Assembly: GCA_944474755.1 (NCBI GenBank) | Contig: OX104112.1 | Coordinates: 60,667,640-60,731,639 of the forward strand | Length of the DNA stretch: 64,000 bases | From: Limnoperna fortunei | Taxonomy: Eukaryota > Mollusca > Bivalvia > Mytilida > Modiolidae | Direction: 5' to 3' | Shown here: positions 53,201 to 60,536 of the stretch, piece after piece | Layout of the letters: each line of letters begins with the position of its first letter | Position numbering within the stretch: the stretch's first letter is position 1 | Notes under the pieces: model-generated | Seen by the model: only the letters and a program-made list of their open reading frames with translations | What the model was told of the DNA's origin: nothing | Database searches by the model: none | Made by a program: the position numbers and the translations under genes

Positions 53201-56200
53201 ATTTATTAGTGGTGTTCTGATGATTGATAAAAGTCACAAAACAGTTGGTTACTTAGAATTGAGATAAAAATAAAATATTATGATAACCGGTGAAAACAAA
53301 AATATTTCATAAACTAAACAGCCCATTCAACAAGGAATCAATAAAAATTTCTAATTATCGTGAACTATTTAGTCATTGTTTATGTGAAGGGTCTTACATT
53401 GGTATGGGTGGATTATCGAATTTCTCCACTCAAGATGCAATTTTAACTGAAAACCTTGGTAAGGTTGATTGATTGATTAATAGTGTTTAACGCCCGAGCA
53501 GCAATAAGGACAAAGTTCCCAAATCCAAGAGTACTAATATAAGATTCCGTTTATCTTATTTTACAAATAGTAAATTTGCAAAATCAAATACAACAAGGAC
53601 CAGCACTAAGTCGTGCTACGTATACCCCGCCCACCCCCAACCATTTTTCGACTCGGAAAACAGGAAGTAGATAACTGACTGACCTGGAAAGGTAGGCAAA
53701 GTATAACTCATCATGCATCGTGCACCAAATTTGAAATCAATCCTTTTAGTAGAAGCTGAAAATCTTTTTTTTTTAAATTTGCACCGGACGGACAGGACAA
53801 GGTGATTGCAATATAGCCCGTTAATGAAAGACTTTCTGTTTATGATGTCATTCAAACCAATCAACAGATAAGAACCACATATTCACTAGTGATATGAACT
53901 ATTCTTCCACATCGGTCAAGAGGTTTATATATGACATAAAATCAGAGAAAAAATACTTAAATATTTAAACAGTGAATTATTACATAGTACATTTACACAA
54001 CAAGAACTGACCTTGATATGAGCTCTGAGATTTCCTTTCTGGGCAAAAGTATGTGGACAGAAATCACACATGTATGGCTTATCCCCAGTGTGTTTACTCA
54101 TGTGTATCCTCAAAGCTCCCTTCTGGTTAAATGCTCTATTACACAGGTTGCAATTATATGGTCTTTCTCCTAAATAATAATATGGAACGTTTGTTGTACA
54201 AAATGGTCATCAGCAGATGATGTAACTAAAAGTTAGAGACTATCGTTTCTACACAAATATAACAATCTGCTAAACAATACTAAAAAATTCAAAGACAGGC
54301 TAAAATTGATGTGTAGAAAAAAATCTTGAAATTAACAAGTGTGGATAGTATTGTTCTAGCAATACTAAGTCCCCTACCGGCAAATCAAATTTTTATAGTC
54401 AAAGGGCCATAACTTCGTCAAAATCATTGATATTAGAAATTGGTCCGTAAATCATCATGGTTGACTCACATACCATTATCAGCTCAATATCTACAAGCAT
54501 TTAGAAAAAATGTCTGGAAAACATGTGTGACAGACTGACGGACAGACATGGTGCAAACCACCTATGGTCCCCTTCAGCGAAAACAGTGGGGGAATAATAA
54601 AATACATTTAATTCATATCAAAATCACCAGATGTCATTCATTAAAAACTGCCTGATTGTCAGAACTTAGCTGACCATCACAAGCAACCTTTACCTAATTG
54701 CACTGATCATACTAACCAGTATGAATCCTGTTGTGTCTTACTAACTGACTTGGTTTCTGGAATGTTTTACCACAATGCTGGCATTTATAATGGAAGGCTG
54801 ATCTATCTACATTCCTTTTGTATGGTCTGTGGTTAAGTGATGCTCTGCAAAGTAACCAGTTTAAAAGGTCTACATATGTATAAATAATGTGTATGCAGTA
54901 CTTCACAAAACAACCAGAGAATAAAGCGAAGCAGTTACAGGTTAAAGCTTCATGGCTGATAAAGAAGGAAACCATCAGCTGATTTATCTGATCTGCATCA
55001 ATCATCACTACAAATGTGTACAGGGTAAGAAAAATAATTTGCAAACAGTTCAAAAATAAACAGCAAGGTATTTTTTTTATATAAATGCCTGTTTTGACAA
55101 AATCCATTTTTTTAAAACAATTGTGGACTTAGAAAAATATCTCGCCTGCATCAGTAATGAATGAAATTACTTCATGAGCAACATATGTAAATAAATTTAA
55201 AATAGAATATGCATACTTAAGTCAAGAGGAACTAATCAAAAACTTAAACCTATTCACTGGACCATGAAATTGATGTCAAGGTTAGGTGACACCTAACAGA
55301 CAGTCATGTACTAATCATTAACAACCTATATATACTTATTAATGTCATTCTACCATGCATGGTTACAGAGGAACTGCCCTAATCCAAAAACAATGTATGT
55401 CACTGGACTGTGAAATAGAGGTCAAGGTCAGATGTCATGTTACTGACTGGCAAGTACTCATCATTAGCTTCCATTGGAACAAATTTGATGGATCTAGGGC
55501 TTAAGCTTACAAAGATAAAGCAAAATGTGAAGTGTTTACACCACTGCCGCCAGATTCTTAATATGTCTCCACCAACTGTAGTCTCAAGGGAGACAAAAAC
55601 AGTTACTGTTACGTTGTGATTTTTGGCTTGTAAAGTACTGGGTTTTAAGTCTTAATAACACATTGATTTCTGTGTCCTTGTAGATATACTTTGAAATATC
55701 TTTGACATTATTTATTTGTTTGATAAACTGTTCCTGTCCTGAAAAAAGACAAAATTTGGCTAACTGGTAATTTAACAATAGAAGTTTTTTTTTCATTTAT
55801 CTAAATATAAGAATGTTAATATCTTAACATGCAAGAGCTGTAACATACTTAATTTTATAATGTTGTTTCATATGTTCCCTCAAATGAGCAGGTTTACTGA
55901 ATTCGTTATTACACTGTTTACAGGGATATGACTTTCCTCCTACTTGTTCTTGTCGATGTTCTTGTAAATGTTTGTCCAGCTGAGACTGAAAAAATAGTAA
56001 GAGTTATCTATCTTTGGTTGTACCTACATGTATGATGAAAATTTTTAATTTACAATAATAGTTATTGCTTATTTCTACTTCAGAACTTAAAATTTTTGGT
56101 CCTTTTTTCTAATTGTTTTGAGAAATTCTTTGATTCAAACTGAAAATTCAGCAGTGTCAGGGTTTTTAAATTTGTGGATTTTGCCCATCAAGAGATCCAC

Positions 56201-59200
56201 GCAAATATACAATGGTAAATAAAACTTATTACATTACTTGGCAGTTATATGCATATAGTTTTATCAAACTGTAAGGAGCTGCATAAAGAAAATGTTTCTA
56301 ATTAAAACATAACATATATCTCAAATTGTACATGAAATAATCTACTGATACCACTATAAAAGGTATTTCTTAAATCATTTATAATGCAAACAGGAAATAA
56401 TTTAGGCTAGCACATAAATTTTGAATACTTCAGAAAAATCATATAACAGCAGAAATGAAACATAAAGCTACCAGTTAACAAAGTCTATCAGCTATTAGTC
56501 TGCAGTTAGCAGTGCCTACTATTAAAGACAATAAATAAAACTAATACTGGACCTTTAAAAATAAATATTTGGTTTGCTTTCATCACCTACAATTTGGAAA
56601 GTGGAAAAGACCCGAATAAAATGTTGGTTGGTAGTAAAATGCAAACATATTGGTTGGTTGTGAAATGCAAACATGGCCGGATGTAACTAACAAATTTGAA
56701 TAAATATAGTTTATACTCATGTTACACAAACCTGTACACCAAACTCATCTCCACATTCAGTACACATTAATGTTTCCTCTTTCTCATGTAACATGATATG
56801 AGCTTTCAAACTCGCAATTCTTGCAAACATCTTGCCACATTCTGGACAGGTAGGCTCACCATCAGGTTCAACGTGAATGGCCATGTGAAGTTTGAGATTT
56901 TCCTCCATATTGAACGAGTTGGTACACTGAGTACAGCGGAATGGTTTGTCCTCATCGTGAGTCTTTATGTGTCTCTGTAGTTGGTTCCATTTGGGAAATA
57001 TTTTGTCACAAGAATCACATGGAAATGGACCCTAAGTCAAAGTTACCAGTGTTGTTAATAAAACAAATATATATTTTACTAAATGCTACATGTATAACTT
57101 TTGTTCTGGAAAACAATTATTATAATTTAAAGTAGAATATAAGAGATCAAGATGAATATCTGTGATTGTATATGATCATTTATAAGTGATATGTTGCGTA
57201 AAAGTGTGTTGCGTAAAGTGTGTATGTGAGAACCACCTATACCTAATAAACTAATGAAATTGATAAAAGAAAGAATTAAAATTCTGGTATAGGTGATTTC
57301 CTGGACCAAATTAGTGCTGAATATGACCTCTAAATTGGAAACAGACAAAGTATATGTTGTGATGATTTGGTGTTAATGTGCAGGACAGTTTCTGAGAAAA
57401 AGCCGATTGTATGTTTTTGTCATACTTTAAGCTTTAAGGAAAGTGTCACTGTGTCAGTTACCTTGGATTTAAGATGTGCACAAAACACCATGTTGAATTT
57501 CCAATCAAACTGAAAAGCTTCAAATATTAAAGAAATATCCTGGATAAATTCCTACATGTACATATTTAGGTTCAATGTGCAGAACAGTTTCAGAAAAGAA
57601 GCTGTTTGTATGTTTTTCTCATATGGTTCTATGTTAAATTAAGTCCTGTGATGGAGGCCATCTTGGATTTTGGATTGGCACAAAAAGCTCAAACCTTGTT
57701 GAGGACCATCTAAGATACAATTGTGCAATATTTTAAATCAATCTGCCAAGTGGTTTGTGAGGATTTTTGCAATTAAGCCAATCAGAATGCATTAATGGCC
57801 CTGGCAGCCATGTTGAATTTCCTATTGGCTCGAAAAACTCAAAACAATAAGATAACTATCTAAGCTTCATTTCTGCAAAATTTGGTTAAATGTGTTTAAC
57901 AGTATCTGAGCATGTTTTTTCCATAGACCCTGTAAAAATCTGACATGTGATGGCAGCCACATTGGATATTGGATCAGAACACAAAAAACTCAAAACTTTG
58001 TAGAGCACCATCTTAGGTACATTTCTGCAATACTACAAAATCAATCTGCCAAGTGGTTTGTGAAAAGAAGATTTTGCAATTCAGCCAATTAAAATGCATT
58101 AATTGCCCTGGCAACCATGTTGAATTTCCAATTGGATCAAAATAATAAAAACATTTAGTAACTACATATATGTATAAGCTTCATTTCTGCATAATTTGGT
58201 TTCATTGTAAGGCACAGTTTTGAGGAGAAGCTGTTTGTATGGTTTTTTTTTCCACAGCCTATTGTATAGGATCCTATGTTAAACTAAGTCCTGCAATTGT
58301 GGCAATCTTGGATTTTGGACAAACACAAAAATATCACACTTTGTCCAGGACCATTTAACATTCTTGTACAAATATCTAATACCTTTCCCACTGGAGGTTT
58401 AATATCTGGTTTCTTTTGTTCAAATATCTGGATTGATTGTTGCTGGTGATGTTGGAGAGCTGGTAGGAACTCCAGAGTTTGAATTTGGGTACCCTCTGGT
58501 AGCTGTTCAAATACCACATGTTCAACATGAAGCTGCTGAGGATCATAGTTGGCCAATGTGATATTTTGGTTTGGATCAATGTTTTCCTGTTGATTCGGGT
58601 CCACATGTTGCTCCACAAAGGCAACAATTTCTCCTGTTTCAGAGACATGTGCCACATGTGCTATGGTGGCCTGGCTGATAAACTGAGCATAGTCAACTGA
58701 AACAAAATAGAACCTCAATACAGTATGGACAGGTGTGTACAACTGAACACAAGTTTACTCCCAGTTAGTGGTAGTTAAAAAATTAATGTAAGAAGTATTG
58801 TATTGCTGCCATTTTTTCATGTTGATGGCTAGAAGATAACAAAATTATGAACCTTTAGTCTTGTAATGGGTAATATATTGCTTACATATCAATGCTAGTT
58901 TAAAGAGGAAAATTTAGCAATAATCTTTACAAATATAATAATAATGAAGTACCCCTTATGTAAATTTTAAGAAAATAAACCTGGGCTCAAGGGAAAGATC
59001 AAAATTAGTGTAGACCCACAGTGTCTAATCAATCCTTAATCCTGCCATTACAATGCTAGTGACTGGCCCGACCTTTATCCTCTTCATTTTTACTGATATT
59101 GCACTCCAAACTATCAGTAAAAAATGTCCATGGGTCAAAGGGACTAGGCATGTCCGACTACTATAGTGCACTTGTAGCAGACTTCGAACCTTAGATTGGT

Positions 59201-60119
59201 TAGTTATTAATGAAACCACCCTGTTACACACTACTGATATTTACACTGCATTCTTATTCCACAGACAGACTTGTGTAATTTGTATGTATGATGATACTAA
59301 AAATACATGTATCCTATAAACAATATATCCTCTTCCATTAGCAAAAATCTCCAAAGACAAATTTACATTTAATTATGCTAAACTAAGCTTTCATATCATA
59401 AGTTTTGTCAAAAAAAGTCAAAGATAGACTTGTATAAATTTCTAACATGAAACCACTGTTACAGTGATCATCACAAATTGATGGATAACAGGATAACTAA
59501 AGAAGAAGAAGAAACCAATTCCACGGTTCCAACTTCAACGATAACGTCGTTAAACAAGTTTAATATGACAATTTTTAAGTTTCCAACATGGCATTTCATA
59601 CTCTGAACATTTATTACATATTGTAGAAAACAAACTAGTTTGACGAATGAATCAAACTGAAAGTAAAAGTAGGCGGACGTGAGCGAAGAAATTTGGCAGA
59701 AAAAAATTAAACTATAGGTTCGAGGTGGTCTTTCTACTAAATCCTCGCAAACAGATCCTTTCAAAAGCCAAACGGCCCTTACACGATAATATTATTGAAG
59801 TGGCTCTGTACTATAGATGGTTTAAAGTCTTAAGTTTTAATAATTTAAATATTTCTACGCGTTTAGAAGTACAGGAGTAGGAATATGTTATTTTCCTTTC
59901 CAAGTTCAAGTCCAATCAACATATCATTGCGCCCAAACGATGTTGACACAGAACGCAACGAACTATCTGACACAAAAATCTGGCTTTATTCGATTTTCTA
60001 CTTAGAAAAGGCCTGATCTATCGATTCTGTTTGATTCTTTCAGTTTATTTATTTCATTAAAACTCACCACCTATATTCTCTAGCTGTATTTGAGTTGCAT
60101 TTACCCCTTGAAGGGACAT
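37880..60119 (-). CDS. ZNF236: ZNF236-like 29-finger C2H2 zinc-finger protein, complete 24-exon gene
   Basis: Coding exons: 60119-60068, 58696-58383, 57031-56732, 55985-55849, 54844-54717, 54169-54012, 53122-52997, 52397-52233, 51620-51402, 51053-50795, 50581-50390, 49313-49167, 48798-48549, 47602-47359, 46507-46259, 46138-46035, 45273-45086, 44816-44556, 44038-43878, 42968-42764, 41470-40665, 40268-39993, 39333-39165, 38202-37880. Every junction is GT-AG, every phase matches, and the sum is 5433 nt (1810 residues plus stop). I count 29 C2H2 fingers, many joined by TGEKP-type linkers, separated by Gln/Ser/Thr-rich acidic spacers. Length, finger count and motifs such as [18 protein letters not shown] fit ZNF236 (about 1845 residues and 30 fingers in human, from memory). 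ZNF236 is a presumed nuclear DNA-binding regulator, reported as glucose-responsive in human cells; its targets are poorly known. Very short exons (1, 16) rest on phase agreement and splice sites only. Confidence 0.92.
38510..38587. repeat. Inverted repeat in ZNF236 intron 23 (first)
   Basis: Arms of about 23 bp (38510-38532 and 38564-38587) share the core GCCTGAAACAAGAAC and its complement, with a ~31 bp loop. Confidence 0.7.
38670..38795. repeat. Inverted repeat in ZNF236 intron 23 (second)
   Basis: Arms of about 44 bp (38670-38713 and 38751-38795) pair imperfectly: ATAGGTAC / GTAAGAACCTAT at the base, GATCTTCCA / TGGAAGATC at the tip, loop ~37 bp. Fold-back element or a precursor-like hairpin. 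Confidence 0.7.
38985..39035 (+). mobile_element. SINE 3' tail fragment (GATT-tail type)
   Basis: ATAGCTGAAATACTGCTTGC, then TGGACGTAAAGCAAAC and CCAACCAATCAATCAA, a different 3' end from the CAAA-tailed SINEs. Its inverted counterpart is at 41818. Confidence 0.5.
39165..39333 (-). CDS. ZNF236: ZNF236 exon 23, fingers 26-27
   Basis: Continues finger 26 ([15 protein letters not shown]) and holds finger 27 ([19 protein letters not shown]), ending at HTG in phase 1. These match fingers 5 and 6 and open block A'. Confidence 0.9.
39993..40268 (-). CDS. ZNF236: ZNF236 exon 22, acidic run and start of finger 26
   Basis: [14 protein letters not shown], then an acidic tract ([13 protein letters not shown]), then QYSCG, whose cysteine is the first ligand of finger 26 completed in exon 23. 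Strong GTAAGT donor, phase 0. Confidence 0.88.
40665..41470 (-). CDS. ZNF236: ZNF236 exon 21, fingers 24-25 and long Gln-rich region
   Basis: The largest exon (806 nt). Fingers [18 protein letters not shown] and [18 protein letters not shown], a basic PPKRRKTR (possible nuclear localisation signal), then about 200 residues rich in Gln, Ile, Asn and Thr of transactivation type. There is no intron between fingers 24 and 25, unlike the paired fingers 12 and 13. Ends phase 0. Confidence 0.93.
41818..41882 (-). mobile_element. SINE 3' tail fragment (GATT-tail type), reverse
   Basis: GATTGATTGATTGATTGTTG, then TTACGTCCAGCAAGCAATAT and TTCAGCTATATT, the complement of the 38985 fragment. In intron 20. 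Confidence 0.55.
42764..42968 (-). CDS. ZNF236: ZNF236 exon 20, fingers 22-23
   Basis: [15 protein letters not shown], then [19 protein letters not shown] and [18 protein letters not shown]. First half of block B', matching fingers 10-11. GTGAGT donor, phase 1. Confidence 0.92.
43135..43375 (-). repeat. Dispersed repeat (GGCAGG family), copy 2
   Basis: Inverted copy of 33500-33722, including AGAAATGGCCGGATTGTG and ACCAGGATTTTCACTCTGTG. In ZNF236 intron 19. Confidence 0.7.
43615..43830 (-). mobile_element. SINE copy in ZNF236 intron 19
   Basis: Reverse complement of the SINE body: ACGCCACTTTCAGCAAATTT, TTATTGGGGGGAGGAAGCCA, CAATCCTTGTCAATTACGAT and TATACCCTGCCTGCAGTGAG. The tRNA head is lost. 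Confidence 0.75.
43878..44038 (-). CDS. ZNF236: ZNF236 exon 19, charged spacer
   Basis: [20 protein letters not shown] to EKEKDTGNK, mostly acidic with Lys, no finger. Strong GTAAGT donor, phase 0. Links blocks C' and B'. Confidence 0.82.
44341..44358 (+). repeat. Poly-C tract (18) in ZNF236 intron 18
   Basis: Eighteen uninterrupted C, that is G18 on the transcribed sense strand, about 200 nt into the intron after exon 18. Confidence 0.75.
44556..44816 (-). CDS. ZNF236: ZNF236 exon 18, fingers 19-21
   Basis: Fingers [34 protein letters not shown] and [16 protein letters not shown]. Reads through KTHRD to a GTTTGT donor in phase 1; this choice is set by the next exon, which needs one leading base. 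Confidence 0.88.
45086..45273 (-). CDS. ZNF236: ZNF236 exon 17, finger 18
   Basis: Acidic lead ([16 protein letters not shown]), then finger 18 ([19 protein letters not shown]) ending at HTG, phase 1. Opens block C', the counterpart of exon 12. Confidence 0.9.
45495..45655 (+). mobile_element. SINE fragment in ZNF236 intron 16
   Basis: TTGACAAGGATTGTCAGTTT, then CCCAATAAAAACTGGCCGCC and ACACCATACAAACAAACAAA. Head missing. Confidence 0.7.
46035..46138 (-). CDS. ZNF236: ZNF236 exon 16, short spacer
   Basis: Reads [16 protein letters not shown] and on to MQNILPT in phase 2. It has no family motif; it is supported by an acceptor TTACAG, a donor GTAATT and the fact that it restores the phase needed by exon 17. 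Confidence 0.7.
46259..46507 (-). CDS. ZNF236: ZNF236 exon 15, Gln/Asn-rich spacer
   Basis: 83 codons, phase 0 at both ends, low complexity in Gln, Asn, Ser and Leu ([14 protein letters not shown]). No finger. Probably disordered. Confidence 0.82.
46620..46725 (+). mobile_element. SINE 3' fragment in ZNF236 intron 14 (forward)
   Basis: TCAAAACTGGACACTATGAT and a degenerate TTGCTGTACATGGCATAGCA, then CAAACAAAAC. Confidence 0.6.
46778..46895 (-). mobile_element. SINE 3' fragment in ZNF236 intron 14 (reverse)
   Basis: GGCCACTTTCAGCAATTTTT, CAGTTTTTATGGGGAGGATG and GGTAGGAAAACTG; opposite orientation to, and about 60 bp from, the forward fragment at 46620. Confidence 0.65.
47359..47602 (-). CDS. 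ZNF236: ZNF236 exon 14, acidic/Gln-rich spacer
   Basis: 81 codons from [18 protein letters not shown], no finger, rich in Asp, Gln and Ser; ends phase 0. The frame stays open upstream of the acceptor, so the start is set by TATTTCAG and phase 2 of exon 13. Confidence 0.83.
48549..48798 (-). CDS. ZNF236: ZNF236 exon 13, fingers 15-17
   Basis: Fingers [36 protein letters not shown] and [17 protein letters not shown], ending KTHR in phase 2. Pairs with fingers 19-21 of exon 18 in order and in its upstream intron position. Confidence 0.92.
49167..49313 (-). CDS. ZNF236: ZNF236 exon 12, finger 14
   Basis: Spacer [20 protein letters not shown], then finger 14 ([19 protein letters not shown]) ending at the HTG linker in phase 1. 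It opens block C and pairs with finger 18 in exon 17. Confidence 0.9.
50262..50358 (-). mobile_element. SINE 3' fragment in ZNF236 intron 11
   Basis: TGCCACGTTCAGCTATTTTT, then TTGGGGGAGGAAGCTGGAGT. Truncated body. Confidence 0.65.
50390..50581 (-). CDS. ZNF236: ZNF236 exon 11, finger 13 and basic spacer
   Basis: [20 protein letters not shown] forms finger 13, which closes block B and matches finger 25. It is followed by a basic stretch ([13 protein letters not shown]), a possible nuclear localisation signal. Ends phase 1. Confidence 0.9.
50795..51053 (-). CDS. ZNF236: ZNF236 exon 10, fingers 10-12
   Basis: Three fingers: [37 protein letters not shown] and [18 protein letters not shown]. 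First part of block B, near-identical in order to fingers 22-24. Ends at the HTG linker, phase 1. Confidence 0.93.
51070..51134 (+). repeat. 32 bp tandem duplication in ZNF236 intron 9
   Basis: Two near-identical units with ACTTAGTAAAAATTACCAAT and AGAAGTAAACA, one base different; starts just outside the exon 10 acceptor region. Confidence 0.8.
51402..51620 (-). CDS. ZNF236: ZNF236 exon 9, Thr/Ser-rich spacer
   Basis: 73 codons, phase 0, no finger; Thr-, Ser- and Val-rich (for example [18 protein letters not shown]), ending KKHIIRK. Acceptor TTTTCAG, donor GTAAAAAT. Confidence 0.82.
51822..52092 (-). mobile_element. Full-length SINE in ZNF236 intron 8
   Basis: On the - strand it runs from GGGGCCTCTGTTGCAGAGTT (decayed box A) through GTTTGAATCTCACTGTGACC (box B) and the body AATATAAACTGGAGGCCATG to a CAAACAAAACAAACAA tail. 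Confidence 0.8.
52233..52397 (-). CDS. ZNF236: ZNF236 exon 8, Gln/Ser-rich spacer
   Basis: 55 codons, phase 0, no finger. Begins [13 protein letters not shown] and is rich in Gln, Ser and Asp. Likely a disordered regulatory spacer between fingers 9 and 10. Confidence 0.82.
52997..53122 (-). CDS. ZNF236: ZNF236 exon 7, finger 9
   Basis: Starts [12 protein letters not shown], giving finger 8 its last histidine, then finger 9 ([19 protein letters not shown]), a solitary finger outside the four-finger blocks. 42 codons, phase 0, donor GTATGT. Confidence 0.86.
53388..53462 (+). repeat. Decayed arm of the upstream palindrome, in ZNF236 intron 6
   Basis: CTTACATTGGTATGGGTGGA, then TTATCGAATTTCTCCACTCA matches one arm of the hairpin at 60789-60944. 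Shows that the palindrome belongs to a dispersed family. Confidence 0.65.
53463..53515 (-). mobile_element. SINE 3' tail fragment (GATT-tail type)
   Basis: GATTGATTGATTAATAGTGT, then TTAACGCCCGAGCAGCAATA, a relative of the fragments at 38985 and 41818. Confidence 0.45.
54012..54169 (-). CDS. ZNF236: ZNF236 exon 6, fingers 7-8
   Basis: [21 protein letters not shown] (split across the linker) opens finger 7; finger 8 is [19 protein letters not shown]. The last histidine of finger 8 is in exon 7. Ends phase 0. The pair matches fingers 28-29 in exon 24. Confidence 0.92.
54365..54605 (-). repeat. Hairpin-headed dispersed repeat, copy 3, in ZNF236 intron 5
   Basis: Read on the - strand it begins TTATTCCCCCACTGTTTTCG, then GTCTGTCCGTCAGTCTGTC and later words, the same plan as copies at 15110 and 20885. 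Confidence 0.55.
54717..54844 (-). CDS. ZNF236: ZNF236 exon 5, finger 6
   Basis: Reads [20 protein letters not shown] before finger 6 ([17 protein letters not shown]) and ends at the HTG linker in phase 1. The pre-finger segment is one of the parts that most suggests ZNF236. Finger 6 pairs with finger 27. Confidence 0.9.
55250..55480 (+). repeat. Two-copy ~146 bp tandem repeat in ZNF236 intron 4
   Basis: TCACTGGACCATGAAATTGA, then GTCAAGGTTAGGTGAC at 55255 recurs at 55400 as TCACTGGACTGTGAAATAGA, then GTCAAGGTCAGATGTC. Diverged. Confidence 0.6.
55849..55985 (-). CDS. ZNF236: ZNF236 exon 4, end of finger 4 and finger 5
   Basis: Starts [10 protein letters not shown], which completes finger 4, then finger 5 ([19 protein letters not shown]). 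Ends in phase 2 at GTATGT. Finger 5 resembles finger 26 and opens block A. Confidence 0.88.
56732..57031 (-). CDS. ZNF236: ZNF236 exon 3, fingers 1-3 and half of 4
   Basis: Exactly 100 codons, phase 0 at both ends. Finger 1 ([13 protein letters not shown]127/C130/H143/H147), finger 2 (KPFRCTQC) and finger 3 ([10 protein letters not shown]) are complete. Finger 4 ([13 protein letters not shown]) has its cysteines here and its histidines in the next exon. Confidence 0.9.
57380..58382 (-). repeat. Array of ~330 bp repeats in ZNF236 intron 2, inverted
   Basis: About three units, reverse complement of the array at 1-3080: GAGAAGAAGCTGTTTGTATG-type words, CCATCTTGGATTTTGG, AATCAATCTGCCAAGTGGTT and GCAGCCATGTTGAATTTCC. 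Unit starts near 57626, 57922 and 58269. Confidence 0.85.
58383..58696 (-). CDS. ZNF236: ZNF236 exon 2
   Basis: Finger-free N-terminal region (residues 18-122), rich in Gln, Glu, Asp and His, starting VDYAQFISQ. Acceptor TTTCAG, donor GTATTAG, end phase 0. Probably a protein-interaction or activation segment (inference from composition). Confidence 0.88.
58697..60067 (-). other. ZNF236 intron 1
   Basis: 1371 bp between exons 1 and 2. Donor GTGAGTT, acceptor TTGTTTTCAG-like. No repeat or coding signal that I can name. Confidence 0.6.
60068..60119 (-). CDS. ZNF236: ZNF236 exon 1 (start codon)
   Basis: ATG at 60119-60117 encodes [17 protein letters not shown] and ends in phase 1 at a strong GTGAGTT donor (60067). 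An alternative GT three bases earlier keeps the frame and would drop one residue. The start is chosen because the phase joins exon 2 and a YY1-like motif lies just upstream. Confidence 0.75.
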
Positions 60120-60535
60120 ATTTTGAGAAAAATTAATCCAAAATGGCGGTGATATGTTTCAGCCATAGAAACGAGGCTAATTGGTTGAATGTCCCGGATA
60201 CAAAGTTTAAAGAGCGCCAATTTCAAATTAGAAAAAGTCCATTCAAAGCTTTATATTTCTATGCATTTATAGAAGAAATCTTATAAATAGGAGTAACCGT
60301 TTCAGATAACGCATAATTTATAACAGATAATTTTAATTTCAAAATTTTACATTTTCCTTACCTATGCAGCAATATTCCAGCTTCTCCTGCATACAAACTT
60401 GTATGTATGGTCACACACTCGAATTTCGTCCATACTCCAATTTCGGCGATTTTCCTTCAGTCAGCAATGTAAACAATAAATTTTACAAATTTTAATCAAT
60501 TGGATCAATTATTTTTCTTTAAAATTTATGTAAAT
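60120..60535 (-). promoter_or_regulatory. Probable 5'UTR/promoter interval of ZNF236
   Basis: Single-copy-looking sequence between the ZNF236 start codon and the duplicated unit. No ORF or clear TATA box. The transcription start cannot be placed, and an upstream untranslated exon is possible. Confidence 0.4.
60140..60149 (+). promoter_or_regulatory. YY1-like motif next to the ZNF236 start
   Basis: AAAATGGCGG, a close match to the core YY1 element, lies about 20 nt upstream of the ZNF236 ATG. YY1 sites near transcription starts are common in TATA-less genes. One motif match only. Confidence 0.4.
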
Positions 60536-60536
60536 A

